Both the position numbers and the translations under genes were made by a program. 64,000 nucleotides of DNA, from the NCBI RefSeq assembly GCF_024362405.1, contig NZ_CP101454.1, positions 1,984,001 through 2,048,000 on the forward strand. Direction: 5' to 3'. The notes beneath the pieces were generated by a model. It ran no database searches, had not been told where the DNA came from, and saw only the letters and a program-made list of their open reading frames with translations. Positions 9,203 through 19,720 of the stretch are shown here, piece after piece; position 1 is the stretch's first letter, and the number at the start of each line of letters is the position of its first letter. Source of the DNA: Halorarius litoreus. GTDB lineage: Archaea > Halobacteriota > Halobacteria > Halobacteriales > Haloarculaceae.

Positions 9203-9974
9203 CGCTCTCCTCCGACACCTCGGCTGTGGTCGCGACCGCCACCGGCCCCTCGACGCAGAACTCACGGCGCGTCAGATCCCCGATGTCACGGCACGCGGCC
9301 GCGATGGCCTGTTCGATGCGGGCGGCGAACGGTGCGTCCGTCTCCCCCCACAGCCCCGGGTGCGTCAGCAGCTGGACGTGGGCGCCGAGCTCGTCGGCCA
9401 GCGGGTGCTGGTCGCGCCAGCGCTGTGAGGAGTCGGCGACGTAGTCGATCTCGCTGAAGAACTGCGGCTCGTAGGTGTGCTGCAGTCCCGGGAACTCGCG
9501 GTCGAGTACCCACGCGGGTGGAATGTGGAACGATATCGTCTCGATGGGGGCGTTGGCGACCGCGGCGAGCGCCGCCTGTTCGCGGCGGACCGCTCGCAGG
9601 AGGTCGCTGTCGCTCGGTTGTTCGTCGGCCGGCCAGTACGTGTGGGTGCTAAAGTGGACTCCCACGTCGTGGCCCAGCGCCTCGAGTTCGGCGATCTGTT
9701 CGCGCGTCTCTCGTTCGAACACGTTGTAGAGCGGCGAGGAGACGAGCAGGAAGTACGTCGACTGGACACCGAGGTCCGCCTCGATGTGCGCCATCTCGAC
9801 GGCCGCACCGACCGAGAGGTCCACGTCGTGGCGCGCCACGAGGTCACCGTCGGTCAGCCGGTCGTCGAACGAACGGAACCGGTAGCCGTCCGACTGGAGC
9901 CGCTCGAGGAACACGCGGTACCAGCGGTGTGTGTACTCGACGTCGCGGAGCGACTGGTCGGCGATTTCACCCAT
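9195..9974 (-). CDS. WbmS-like polysaccharide deacetylase family protein
   Basis: The 259-residue protein has ARHDVDLSVGAA (residues 48-59), which supplies the catalytic and metal-binding Asp of NodB-like deacetylases, then HFSTHTYW (HxxxH metal ligands) and a late SFHIPPAW motif. This pattern matches the WbmS-type proteins of lipopolysaccharide loci, where N-deacetylation of a sugar is proposed. It is the first gene of the four-gene minus-strand operon. The upstream region holds an AT-rich stretch (about 9998-10014) that could supply the promoter. Whether it acts on a nucleotide sugar or a lipid-linked glycan cannot be told. Confidence 0.82.
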   Translation of the reverse strand: MGEIADQSLRDVEYTHRWYRVFLERLQSDGYRFRSFDDRLTDGDLVARHDVDLSVGAAVEMAHIEADLGVQSTYFLLVSSPLYNVFERETREQIAELEALGHDVGVHFSTHTYWPADEQPSDSDLLRAVRREQAALAAVANAPIETISFHIPPAWVLDREFPGLQHTYEPQFFSEIDYVADSSQRWRDQHPLADELGAHVQLLTHPGLWGETDAPFAARIEQAIAAACRDIGDLTRREFCVEGPVAVATTAEVSEESDV

Positions 9975-10050
9975 TTCAGCCCGAATAGGGTCCTCAGAAC
10001 TGATTAGTAATTAATCGCCTACTCGCCGGGTACGAACGGTAGATATCCGC

Positions 10051-10650
10051 TTAATCCCCGGTTCGCTCTGGGGGCTGTCGGCGGATTCCAGCCGCAAGGA
10101 GCCGGTAGGCTCCCCGGGGACCCGGTGCGCCGTCAGCCAGCCACAACAGGCCGCCGAGCAGCGGGAACGTAAGGTAAAGCAACAGGGATGCAGGGTCCTG
10201 CGTCGCGACCTCGGCGGCGAACTCCGCGAGGTAGACGAACCCGCGCGAGATGCCGTAGTCGACGTCGTAGGGGGTGCCGGTCACGACCGGCCAGAGGGCC
10301 CGGCCGACCGCGATGTCGCTCCCGGCCCGGAGGGGGTCGATGACGTCCCCGAGGATGTGCGAGAGCTGCCCGACGACGAACGCGCTCCCGAGGTCGAGCC
10401 GGCCGTACCGGCGGGCGACGGCGAGCACGAGGACCGCGAGCGGGACGGCGACGAGCACCGAGTGGCCGAGGGCGTGGCCGGTCGGGAACACGCCGAACTC
10501 CCACGAGAGCGGTTTGTCGACGAGGTCCGGGACCTGCGTGCCGACCACCAGCAGGAGCGCTGCGCCCTCGGTGGGTCCCTCACCCCGATACACCCGCCAC
10601 AGAAGCGAGTAGAGCAGGTACCCGAACGCGAGGTGTTCCCACGGCCACAC
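10051..10650 (-). CDS. Membrane-bound YdjM-like metal-dependent hydrolase
   Basis: A 199-residue membrane protein with about four or five hydrophobic helices. It opens with WPWEHLAFGYLLYSL and continues with GTQVPDLVDKP, GHALGHSVL and LSHILGDVIDP; the spaced His/Asp residues are the putative metal ligands of the COG1988 (YdjM) family, which is related in sequence to phospholipase C-like hydrolases. Its natural substrate is unknown. It is separated from the deacetylase operon by 76 bp, and an ATAACAAA box lies 73-80 bp upstream of its ATG. A role in envelope lipid or glycan handling is contextual only. Confidence 0.83.
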   Translation of the reverse strand: MWPWEHLAFGYLLYSLLWRVYRGEGPTEGAALLLVVGTQVPDLVDKPLSWEFGVFPTGHALGHSVLVAVPLAVLVLAVARRYGRLDLGSAFVVGQLSHILGDVIDPLRAGSDIAVGRALWPVVTGTPYDVDYGISRGFVYLAEFAAEVATQDPASLLLYLTFPLLGGLLWLADGAPGPRGAYRLLAAGIRRQPPERTGD

Positions 10651-10976
10651 GCGTCAGCTCCCCCGCACGGGGTGAGCCGCGCTGTACACACTCATCTGGC
10701 TGCCGGGACTGCTGGCGTGCGTTTTGTTATTCTCCGCTTTCTTCCGTGGCCACACCCGATGGGCTGGCCGCACGGGGCCGTCGATGTCACGCGGTTCCGC
10801 GCCGGATGTGGGGCCGATTGGGAGCGACAGGTTCCGCATAACAATGCTCTCCGTAGGGAACCACGGGTCGTGAGCGTTTCGTCGCGCTCGGTGACCCGTT
10901 CCATGCACGTGCCGACCCCTGTCGACCGGAGCCGAATCAGCCACGCTAGCCGCGAGTACGTCCCACGGGGGGACAG
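10651..10976. promoter_or_regulatory. Divergent promoter region with ATAACAAA copies C and G
   Basis: This 326-bp spacer separates the YdjM-like gene (minus) from the epimerase (plus). It carries the octamer in both orientations: minus-strand GAATAACAAAA at 10723-10730 and plus-strand GCATAACAAT (one mismatch) at 10838-10845. The latter lies about 135 bp before the epimerase ATG. I see no gene in the spacer. Confidence 0.5.
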
Positions 10977-11906
10977 ATGACCGGACTCTACGGCCGCACC
11001 GTCCTCGTCACCGGCGGTGCGGGCTTCGTCGGGAGCCACCTCGTCGACGCCCTCGCCGAGGACAACAACGTCCGCATCCTGGACGACCTCTCGACCGGAC
11101 GCCGCGGCCAGGTGCCGAGCGGCGTGCGGTTCCGCGAGGCGGATATCCTCGACACGGCGGCGCTCGACGCCGCGATGGACGGCGTCGACGTGGTGTTTCA
11201 CCTCGCTGCTGCCGTCTCGGTCGCCGAGTCCATCGCCATGCCTGACCGCTATCACGCGGTGAACGCGACGGGGACCCTCGCCGTACTCGAAGCGGCCCGC
11301 AGACAGGACGCCCGGGTCGTGGTCGCTTCGAGCGCCGCCGTCTACGGCGCGCCCGAGACGGTCCCCGTCACCGAGGCCGAGCCGACCACGCCCTCGTCCC
11401 CGTACGGCGTCTCGAAGCTCGCGGCCGACCACTACGCGCGGGTGTACGCCGACACCTACGGGCTGGAGACCGTGACGCTCCGCTACTTCAACATCTACGG
11501 CCCGCGACAGCGTGCGGGTGCCGACGGGGGCGTGGTGGCGACGTTCGCCGACCGCGCGCGTCACGGCAAACCGCTGGTCATCGAGGGCGACGGCGAGCAG
11601 ACCCGCGATTTCGTCCACGTCTCCGACGTGGTGCAGGCGAACCTGCTCGCCGCCACGACGGACGCGACGGGTCGCGCCTACAACATCGGGACGGGCGAGA
11701 CGACGACCGTCGGCGAGCTCGCCGCGCTCATCAGCGACTACGCGGACCGACGGGTCGAGATTACCTACACCGACCCGCGGCCGGGCGACATCCGGCACAG
11801 CTCCGCGGACATCTCGCTGGCGCGCGACGTGCTCGGCTACGAGCCGACCGTCGCGCTCGACGAGGGGCTCGCGGCGCTGTTCGGGGCGACGGCGATGGAA
11901 CAGTAA
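10977..11906 (+). CDS. NAD-dependent nucleotide-sugar epimerase/dehydratase
   Basis: A 309-residue extended short-chain dehydrogenase. The dinucleotide-binding GGAGFVGSHL (residues 13-22), the serine of VASSAAVYG and the catalytic YGVSK motif are all intact, followed by RYFNIYGPRQ and the GDGEQTRDFVHVSDV substrate-binding region. This is the signature of UDP-glucose 4-epimerase-like enzymes, which interconvert UDP-hexoses for glycan assembly; exact specificity (GalE-like versus uronate epimerase) is open. It is transcribed alone, divergent from the membrane hydrolase gene and convergent with glmS. Confidence 0.9.
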   Translation: MTGLYGRTVLVTGGAGFVGSHLVDALAEDNNVRILDDLSTGRRGQVPSGVRFREADILDTAALDAAMDGVDVVFHLAAAVSVAESIAMPDRYHAVNATGTLAVLEAARRQDARVVVASSAAVYGAPETVPVTEAEPTTPSSPYGVSKLAADHYARVYADTYGLETVTLRYFNIYGPRQRAGADGGVVATFADRARHGKPLVIEGDGEQTRDFVHVSDVVQANLLAATTDATGRAYNIGTGETTTVGELAALISDYADRRVEITYTDPRPGDIRHSSADISLARDVLGYEPTVALDEGLAALFGATAMEQ

Positions 11907-11982
11907 CCAGGGTTGGACAGTCCCGGCTGCGACTTCTCGCTGGGAAACCGACAGAACGCAAAAAGCGACGGCGCTACTCGAA

Positions 11983-13782
<1,800 letters not shown>

Positions 13783-14246
13783 CAGCGCCCGACCTCCGTC
13801 GGGTGGGGGCGGGACCGCTGTGCTCGTCGTGGGGAGGCGAGTACCGGGCGGCCGGCACGGCGCGAGGGGCGAGACGTCGACCGGAACGGGCGACCGTCTC
13901 GGCTGAATGTGTTGGTCGGGAACATAGTGCGTGCAAACGACACCCGTCGCGGACCGCACTCCGGCGGATGCGTCGAACGGAACCCAGTTACCGATAGCCA
14001 ACCTTTGTTATGGAGTTGGTTGCCATTCGATAGTAGTGTCCTGCCCACCGTAAGCGGTCTGTACCCGAACGGGACGCGACCGCTACGCTGCGAGAACGAA
14101 ACCCGAAGACTGGAGCGTCCTCACCGGTGTGGCGGCACGCGGCGAATGCCGCATCGTGGCGCCGTCGGACAGGCGAACAGCACGCGCTATTGTGTGGTGA
14201 CGAGTCGGTGAAAAGAACGGCTGACTGTGGGTCGGACTAGTTGGGA
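13783..14246. other. Intergenic region upstream of glmS with ATAACAAA copy D
   Basis: The 464-bp stretch separates two minus-strand genes. At 14004-14011 it carries ATAACAAA on the minus strand (CCATAACAAAG) with a CACTACTATC-like AT-rich patch upstream. If used, it would give glmS a leader of about 200 nt. The extension of the glmS frame through 13783-14001 is Pro/Arg-rich and not protein-like. No small gene was identified. Confidence 0.45.
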
Positions 14247-14912
14247 CTACTCGGCGATCGCGGCCAGGCGTCCCTCGACGGCGGACGCGACCGTCGCGTC
14301 GTCGTCATCGTCGTCGTCCGGCGTTCGGGTCGTGTACGCCTGGAACAGCGCACACGCGGTCAGGAGCGTGAGCAGCACGCCGGCCGCGAGCCCCGCCGAG
14401 AGCGGCGTGACTAGGCTGCCGACGAGCAGGAGCCAGCCGACGCCGACCAGCGACAGGTAGTACATCGGCCAGCGGTTCGGCGTCGGCTCGTCCTCGTGGA
14501 GGTACTTCTCCGCGTGGACGGCCGCCGGCCCGAGCTCGATGAAGCCGCGGTCCTTGTTGAACTTCACGAACCCCATGTCGTCCATCTTCGGCAGATGGCA
14601 CTGGTAGAGTCCGACGTACACGCGCTTGCGCTCCTGTGAGGAGAGCTGGCTGATCGGCTTCTCGTTCTCCTCGGCAGCGACGAACTCCGAGAGGTCACGC
14701 AACGACACGGCGCCTTCTTGCTGTGCGAGATACCAGAGAACGTGACGACGGCGCTGGTTCTTCAGTATCTCGAAGATGTTGTCGAGCGAGACGGGGTAGT
14801 CGTCGGCATCCGGTTCTGCCGTCGCTACCTCGGACGACGCGGTCGACGACTCAGTCTGGTCGTCGCCGGTCTCCGTAAGCTCCTCGTGGGAGGAGATGGC
14901 GTCAGTCGCCAT
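14247..14912 (-). CDS. DUF7344-type winged-helix membrane protein
   Basis: A 221-residue protein. Residues 1-40 are acidic and disordered-looking; residues about 42-125 form a winged-helix domain of the haloarchaeal DUF7344 type (IFEILKNQRRRHVLWYL, SSQERKRVYVGLYQCHLPKMDD, FNKDRGFIEL). Two hydrophobic helices follow (YYLSLVGVGWLLLVGSLVT and LAAGVLLTLLTACALF), then an Asp-rich tail. A membrane-tethered DNA-binding regulator is suggested by the arrangement, but no function has been shown. Two relatives, at 17813 and 20079, lie within 6 kb. Confidence 0.82.
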   Translation of the reverse strand: MATDAISSHEELTETGDDQTESSTASSEVATAEPDADDYPVSLDNIFEILKNQRRRHVLWYLAQQEGAVSLRDLSEFVAAEENEKPISQLSSQERKRVYVGLYQCHLPKMDDMGFVKFNKDRGFIELGPAAVHAEKYLHEDEPTPNRWPMYYLSLVGVGWLLLVGSLVTPLSAGLAAGVLLTLLTACALFQAYTTRTPDDDDDDDATVASAVEGRLAAIAE

Positions 14913-15433
14913 CTACTCTCCCCCCTATTCCCCTACCTACCCCGTGGGACATGCTACCCCGCGGGACGGCCGTTGAGCGCGTCGAGATGCGCTCGTGGTT
15001 CGATTTGTTCATGGTATATCTCGTTTCTCCCCCGTCTGATTCCGTATCAATCCGGCGAGACATACATGTACTACTAACGTCTTATACTTGTTGCCCATAC
15101 CTGCTAGCGGGGAATCTCGGAGGGGAGAAGCTGTCTGCGTGCCACTCTGGTTTTGTATATTATTTTTGATGATTGGGAAATTCACGTACTTCTTCTGGTA
15201 AATGTGTCCATACTGGTGTAGTAGGTAGCAATTACGTCACCCGGATATACCCGGCGGCCAGGGCCTGGATGGTCGCGCGCCGGCTGGCCATGTGCGGCAC
15301 ACGACAGTCGGGAGCACGGCGATCTGTCGTCGGACCCGACGAGTACGCTACCGGGTTCACGGCCCACTACCTCACGGTCGGCGCGGGTCGTGGACAGCAC
15401 GAACAGGGACGGATCACCGGGGCAGCGGAGCGT
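14913..15433. other. 521-bp AT-rich intergenic region
   Basis: This is one of the most AT-rich parts of the window, notably 15010-15090 and 15150-15225 (for example GTATATTATTTTTGATG). It probably holds the promoter of the DUF7344 gene on the minus strand, and TTATACTTG near 15080 is a possible TATA box on the plus strand. Short frames in it do not look like haloarchaeal proteins. AT-richness could mark imported DNA or a regulatory region. Confidence 0.5.
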
Positions 15434-16405
15434 TCAGAGTTCGGTCGGGACCGGGCGGCCGACGCCGATGGCGTCGATGCGGCGCGCCAGCTCCAGCGCG
15501 CGGAGGCCGTCCTCGCCGGTCACCACGGGCTCCGTGCCGTCACGTACGGCCGCGACGAACGCCTTGAGCTCGTGTTTGAGCGGCTCGCCGTTCTCGACGG
15601 TCGGGCGCTCGATGACGCTCTCGTTGCGGTAGCGGACCGAGCCGTTCGTCTCGACGTACTCGGGGAACGAGTGGCGGTGAATCTCGACCGTGTGGTCGAT
15701 GTAGTCGACGTTCACCCGGCACTGTTCGGCGGTCAGCGAGAGCCGCCGGACCTTCTCCTGGGTGACCCGGCTGGCCGTGAGGTCGCCGACGACCCCGTTC
15801 TCGAAGCGGATGGTCGCGGCGATGTACTGGTTGTTGCGCGCGCCGATGGCCTGCACGTCGGCGACCGGCGAGTCGACCAGCGACAGCAGGATGTCGATGT
15901 CGTGGATCATCAGGTCGAGCGCGACGCTGTCGCCGATGTGCCGGTCGAGCGGTGGCCCCAGCCGCTGGGCCTCGATGGCGATGATGTCGAGATCGGGGAC
16001 GATGTCCGCGAGCGCGACGACCGCCGGGTTGAACCGCTCGACGTGTCCGACCTGCAGCGCCACGTCGTGTTCGCGCGCGAGGCGGATGAGCTCACGACCC
16101 TCCTCGTAGTCGGCGACGAACGGCTTCTCGATGAGCACGCTCACCCCGGCGGTGATTGCCTCCTTCGCCACCTCGTAGTGGTACGGGGTGGGGACGGCGA
16201 TGGAGACGGCGTCCACGAGCTGGAACAGGTCCTCGCGTGCGTACGCGGTGGTGTCGAACTCGTCGGCGATGTCGCTGGCGAGCTGTTCGTTCGAGTCCGC
16301 GACCCCGACGAGGTCGGCGGTCGAGAGTTCACTGTAGACGCGGACGTGGTGTCGACCCATGGAGCCGACGCCGACGACGCCCACGCGGATGGGGTTTCGT
16401 TTCAT
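15434..16405 (-). CDS. Gfo/Idh/MocA family sugar oxidoreductase
   Basis: A 323-residue NAD(P)-dependent dehydrogenase. The nucleotide-binding VGVVGVGSMGRHH is at residues 7-19, the catalytic-lysine motif is VLIEKPFVADYEEG, and the Gfo/Idh C-terminal substrate domain follows (GHVERFNPAV, DLMIHDIDILLSL). With the DegT aminotransferase encoded just upstream it most likely oxidises a nucleotide sugar (for example at C3 of UDP-GlcNAcA) so that it can be transaminated. The ATG at 16405 overlaps the aminotransferase stop as ATGA; a longer frame to 16966 is antisense-like and was rejected. Confidence 0.92.
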   Translation of the reverse strand: MKRNPIRVGVVGVGSMGRHHVRVYSELSTADLVGVADSNEQLASDIADEFDTTAYAREDLFQLVDAVSIAVPTPYHYEVAKEAITAGVSVLIEKPFVADYEEGRELIRLAREHDVALQVGHVERFNPAVVALADIVPDLDIIAIEAQRLGPPLDRHIGDSVALDLMIHDIDILLSLVDSPVADVQAIGARNNQYIAATIRFENGVVGDLTASRVTQEKVRRLSLTAEQCRVNVDYIDHTVEIHRHSFPEYVETNGSVRYRNESVIERPTVENGEPLKHELKAFVAAVRDGTEPVVTGEDGLRALELARRIDAIGVGRPVPTEL

Positions 16406-17484
16406 GACGGGATGGCGTAGAACGACCGCAACGCGGCCGTGATGGTCTCGATGTCCTCGGCGCTGACGTGCGGGTGAACCGGGAGCGACAGTACCTCCTC
16501 GGCGGCCCGGCGCGCCTCCGGCACGTCGGCATCGTAGCCGGCGTACGCGGGCTGGTCCGGGATCGTCAGCGGGTAGTACACGCCCGCGGTGACGCCGTGG
16601 TCGGCGAGGTGTGCCTGCAGCGCGTCGCGGTCGGCACACCGGACGGTGTACTGGTGGTAGACGTGGGTGTACCCCGCGGGTTCGATGGGCGTCACGACGG
16701 GCGCGTCGGCGAGCGCCTCGGTCAGCCGGGCGGCGTTGGCCCGTCGCGCGCGCGTGAACTCGGGGAGCCGCTCGAGCTGGACACGCCCGATGGCCGCAGC
16801 CATGTCGGTCAGCCGGAAGTTGTGGCCGACAGAGCCGTGTTCGTACCCCTGGGTCCGGCCGTGGTCGATGAACCGCTGGACGCGGTCGGCGACGTCCTCG
16901 TGGGGCGTGAGCACCATCCCGCCCTCCCCCGTCGTCATGTTCTTCGTGGGGTAAAACGAGAAGCACGCGGCGTCACCGAACGAGCCCACCTTCCGGCCCT
17001 CGAACTCGGCGGCGTGGGCCTGGGCGGCGTCCTCGATGAGCCACAGGTCGTACTCGTCGGCGATCTCAGCCAGCCGGCCCATGTCGGCCGGGAGGCCGAA
17101 CAGGTGGACCGCGAGGATGGCGTCGACGTCCCCCTCGCGCACGATGGCCTCGACCGCGTCGGGGTCGAGGTTGTACGTCTCGGGGTCGATGTCGGCGAAC
17201 ACGGGCTCGGCACCGACGAGCCGGACGGCGTTGGCCGTGGCGACGAACGAGAACGGCGTCGTGACCACACGGTCGCCCGGGCCGATACCCAGAGCGTGGA
17301 GTGCCGCGTGGAGTGCAGTCGTTCCGTTCGTCGTGGCGACGCCGTAGTCGGCGCCGCAGTAGGCGGCGAACTCCGACTGGAACTGCTTGACTCGCTCCCC
17401 GCACGCGAGCGACCCGGACTCCATGGCCTCGCGGACGGCCTGGATCTCGGCGTCACCCACATCGGGGTCGGCGATGGGAATCAT
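16402..17484 (-). CDS. DegT/DnrJ/EryC1/StrS-type sugar aminotransferase
   Basis: A 360-residue PLP enzyme of fold type I that transaminates keto-sugars attached to nucleotides. It begins MIPIADPDVGDAEIQAVREA; the PLP lysine lies in FYPTKNMTTGEGGM (about residue 186), preceded by EDAAQAHAAEFEGRKVG with the conserved Asp and Gln. The C-terminal part contains VYHQYTVR and GVYYPLTIP. Together with the overlapping oxidoreductase it forms an amino-sugar module. The 328-bp upstream region contains an ATAACAAA box 122-129 bp before the start. Confidence 0.93.
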   Translation of the reverse strand: MIPIADPDVGDAEIQAVREAMESGSLACGERVKQFQSEFAAYCGADYGVATTNGTTALHAALHALGIGPGDRVVTTPFSFVATANAVRLVGAEPVFADIDPETYNLDPDAVEAIVREGDVDAILAVHLFGLPADMGRLAEIADEYDLWLIEDAAQAHAAEFEGRKVGSFGDAACFSFYPTKNMTTGEGGMVLTPHEDVADRVQRFIDHGRTQGYEHGSVGHNFRLTDMAAAIGRVQLERLPEFTRARRANAARLTEALADAPVVTPIEPAGYTHVYHQYTVRCADRDALQAHLADHGVTAGVYYPLTIPDQPAYAGYDADVPEARRAAEEVLSLPVHPHVSAEDIETITAALRSFYAIPS

Positions 17485-17812
17485 CGCCCGCCCCGAGCGG
17501 GTGCCCCCAGAGCGTGTGTCGCGGCGAGAACGCCGCCAGAATCCCCGTTGTTCACTGTCTGCCTGGTGCTGTATCGCATCGGGCTAGAGGTAAGCCCTTC
17601 CGCGCTTTGTTATGCAGTTCTTGCTCGCGGTATAGGACTGCTACGCCTACCAAAACCTTGCGACCGGGGGTCCGGCGGCTATTCTCGCCTTATCTTGTGA
17701 GAAAATCACATAGGGTGAGTGTAACAAAGACGAAAACCGAGGAAGGGCGTACAGTGAGATACTGCGGCCGTACAGCACGGAGAGATGCCCCGGACACAGC
17801 CCAAGCTAACTG
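17485..17812. promoter_or_regulatory. Divergent promoter region with ATAACAAA copy E
   Basis: The spacer lies between the aminotransferase (minus) and a DUF7344 gene (plus). Minus-strand GCATAACAAAG is at 17606-17613, with CCTATACC about 20 bp further upstream as a conventional TATA-like box. AT-rich DNA at 17680-17750 could hold the promoter of the plus-strand gene. No gene is seen inside. Confidence 0.5.
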
Positions 17813-18361
17813 ATGGCCGCCTCAAAAGACCGACTATCCCAGGACCTAATATTCGACATCCTCAGCAGCCCACGGCGTCGATACATGATCTACTATCTGC
17901 GCACGCACGGGGGTAAGGCCGAGGTGACTGACCTCGCCAAGCACGTCGCTGCGTGGGAGTACGATATCGACCCAGAGGAGCTCGATGACCAGCAACAGAA
18001 ACGCGTGTACGTCTCACTGTATCAGACGCACGTCCCCAAACTCGCCGACATCGGCATCGTGAACTACGACTCCGAGACCCGCATGGTCGAACTGACCGAC
18101 AGGGCGACCGAGGTCGAGGAGTTCGTCAATCCCGCCGCCGGCGACGAGCGCCAGTGGCAGTGGTACTACCTCGGCCTCTCGGTGCTGAGCTTCACCGCAC
18201 TCGCCCTGGCGGCGTTCGACCTGCCGCCGCTCGGCGGGGTTTCGGATATCGCCGTCGGTATCGCCGTCGGCATCGCGTTCGCCGCGCTCGCGGTCACCCA
18301 CTACGTGATGTGGGGTCGCGAGCGCCGTGAACTCCCCGAGGAGCTACGGTCGCGCGAGTGA
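17813..18361 (+). CDS. DUF7344-type winged-helix membrane protein
   Basis: A 182-residue protein with a DUF7344-like winged-helix domain at about residues 8-105 (LIFDILSSPRRRYMIYYL, QQKRVYVSLYQTHVPKLADI, NYDSETRMVELTD). Two hydrophobic helices follow: WYYLGLSVLSFTALALAAF and ISDIAVGIAVGIAFAALAV-like. It ends with an Arg/Glu-rich tail. It resembles the 14247-14912 protein in domain order but lacks its acidic N-terminal extension. It may control the neighbouring glycan genes, though this is inferred only from position. Confidence 0.82.
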   Translation: MAASKDRLSQDLIFDILSSPRRRYMIYYLRTHGGKAEVTDLAKHVAAWEYDIDPEELDDQQQKRVYVSLYQTHVPKLADIGIVNYDSETRMVELTDRATEVEEFVNPAAGDERQWQWYYLGLSVLSFTALALAAFDLPPLGGVSDIAVGIAVGIAFAALAVTHYVMWGRERRELPEELRSRE

Positions 18362-18690
18362 ATCGACCCTTCTGAGCGACGCAAGGCACCCAGCGACGCG
18401 GTGCGTGTCGTCGCGAACTCACCAACACACCAGGAGCGACAGCACCAGGCAACCGTGGAGTCCGACCGTCGACTCGGAACGCGTCGCGCCGTCGAACCGT
18501 CCGCTCCTGACGGTCGAGCCGTTCGGACGAGTGGTTCCCGCTCGCCACACGGGCCGTTCGCTGTTTGCGTCCGCCGCTGCTCGAGGCGCGTGTCGACCCT
18601 GCTGTCCATGGTAGTTGGGTGTGGACAGCGACGGCGCGGGGGCTGCGGGCCGTGTGGATCTCCGCGAGGATGTGGAACGACCGCGAAAAC
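18362..18690. other. 329-bp intergenic region, nothing recognised
   Basis: This stretch separates two convergent genes. I found no coherent ORF, no RNA-like fold and no promoter signal. Confidence 0.5.
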
Positions 18691-18873
18691 TCAGGACCGG
18701 GGGCCGGAGCCGTGCCCGTCGAACAGGTTCGAGAACGTGTTGCACTCCGGGCAGTAGTGGACGACGTCGTCGTTGTCGCCGAACACGCGGCTGAACTGTC
18801 TCGACACGAAGCTGTTGCAGTTCTGGCACCGGCGCTGTGACGTGGGTGCTGGTGACGGGACTGGTTCTGGCAT
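18691..18873 (-). CDS. Small zinc-finger protein (DUF7563-like)
   Basis: A 60-residue protein with two Cys pairs, CQNC and CPEC, about 24 residues apart, the layout of a zinc-ribbon miniprotein. Haloarchaea encode many such proteins; DUF7563 members share the NCNSFVSRQFSRVFGDN stretch. The role is unknown, though some zinc-ribbon miniproteins affect biofilm and motility in Haloferax. The start at 18873 lies 25-32 bp from an ATAACAAA box, matching a leaderless transcript. Confidence 0.82.
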   Translation of the reverse strand: MPEPVPSPAPTSQRRCQNCNSFVSRQFSRVFGDNDDVVHYCPECNTFSNLFDGHGSGPRS

Positions 18874-18897
18874 AGTCGCCAGTCCGAGCCGTGTGGG

Positions 18898-18905
18898 TTT
18901 GTTAT
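18898..18905 (-). promoter_or_regulatory. ATAACAAA promoter-like box, copy F
   Basis: Minus-strand ATATAACAAACC, centred about 29 bp upstream of the zinc-finger ATG, is at the TATA position of a leaderless mRNA. It is the best-placed member of the motif set. Confidence 0.55.
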
Positions 18906-19122
18906 ATTGTCACTACGGCTGTCAGTACCGAACCTACCCCCGTACAGCCGTTCCTGTCATAGATAAGCTGACCCTACATTGAAGTAGGCAGCGAACGGTG
19001 AGAAAACGACCGTATGAAGCGACGAAACGGCTTTACGCGGCAGTGAACACTCAACAAGGCGTATGAGGTCGCACACAACCGCGCGCGGCGCACCGCCGGA
19101 GAGGCGGTGACCCGCTGGACCC

Positions 19123-19398
19123 ATGACCGACCAGTGGGACGATATCAGCTTCGTCATCAGTTCGAAGTACCGCGTCGCCGTGCTCAAGCAACTGGCTGCG
19201 GGCCCCGCGACGCCGTCGAAGATCGCCGACGACACGGAGTTCACCATCAGCCACGTCTCGCGGGCGCTCCGCGGGCTCCGTAGCAACGGGCTCGCCGAGC
19301 TGCTCGTCTCGGAGGACCGCAAGAAGGGCCGCGTCTACGGACTGACCGAGCGCGGCGAGCAGATCTGGTCGCGCATCGAGGCCGAGAACCTCATCTGA
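19123..19398 (+). CDS. Winged helix-turn-helix transcriptional regulator
   Basis: A 91-residue one-domain winged-helix protein (MarR/ArsR-like fold). The recognition helix lies in DTEFTISHVSRALRGLRSNG and the wing in VSEDRKKGRVYGLTERGEQIW. It has no Cys-rich metal site or ligand domain, so the signal is unknown. It opens with MTDQWDDISFVISSKYRVAVLKQL cut by the usual first helix. No neighbour is close enough for an operon. It is a typical haloarchaeal stand-alone HTH. Confidence 0.87.
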   Translation: MTDQWDDISFVISSKYRVAVLKQLAAGPATPSKIADDTEFTISHVSRALRGLRSNGLAELLVSEDRKKGRVYGLTERGEQIWSRIEAENLI

Positions 19399-19720
19399 CC
19401 GCGCGCACCGATCACGAGACGGAGACACGGCACGGACCCGACCACGCGACGCGCCGACGCCATCGAGCCTCACCGTAGATGGCCCATTGCGCGTGCGCAC
19501 GCGGTGACTGCCGTCGTCCCCTACGTATCGTGCCGCCGATCAGTGCGTATCATCGCTCCACGGACCCGGTCGCGCCGCCGATACCGTAGCCCCGAGCTGT
19601 CTCCTGTGCTTCGACCGCTCTCCTGAAAAAATCCCGATGTCGTCGAAGTAGTGGTCCTACTCCCTGATTCTTCGTCTTCTATCCCCCGTTGCGTCCCCTA
19701 CTACTCTGCGGCGAGTCGAG
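19399..19720. other. 322-bp intergenic region, nothing recognised
   Basis: No protein-like frame was found between the winged-helix gene and the small minus-strand ORF. GCGCGTGCGCACGCG near 19490 is a short palindrome. TGAAAAAATCC near 19625 is an A-rich patch. Confidence 0.45.

Noticed and set aside
14913-15433. AT-rich region as a replication origin
   Set aside because: No orc1/cdc6 gene or ORB-like repeats are visible close to it.
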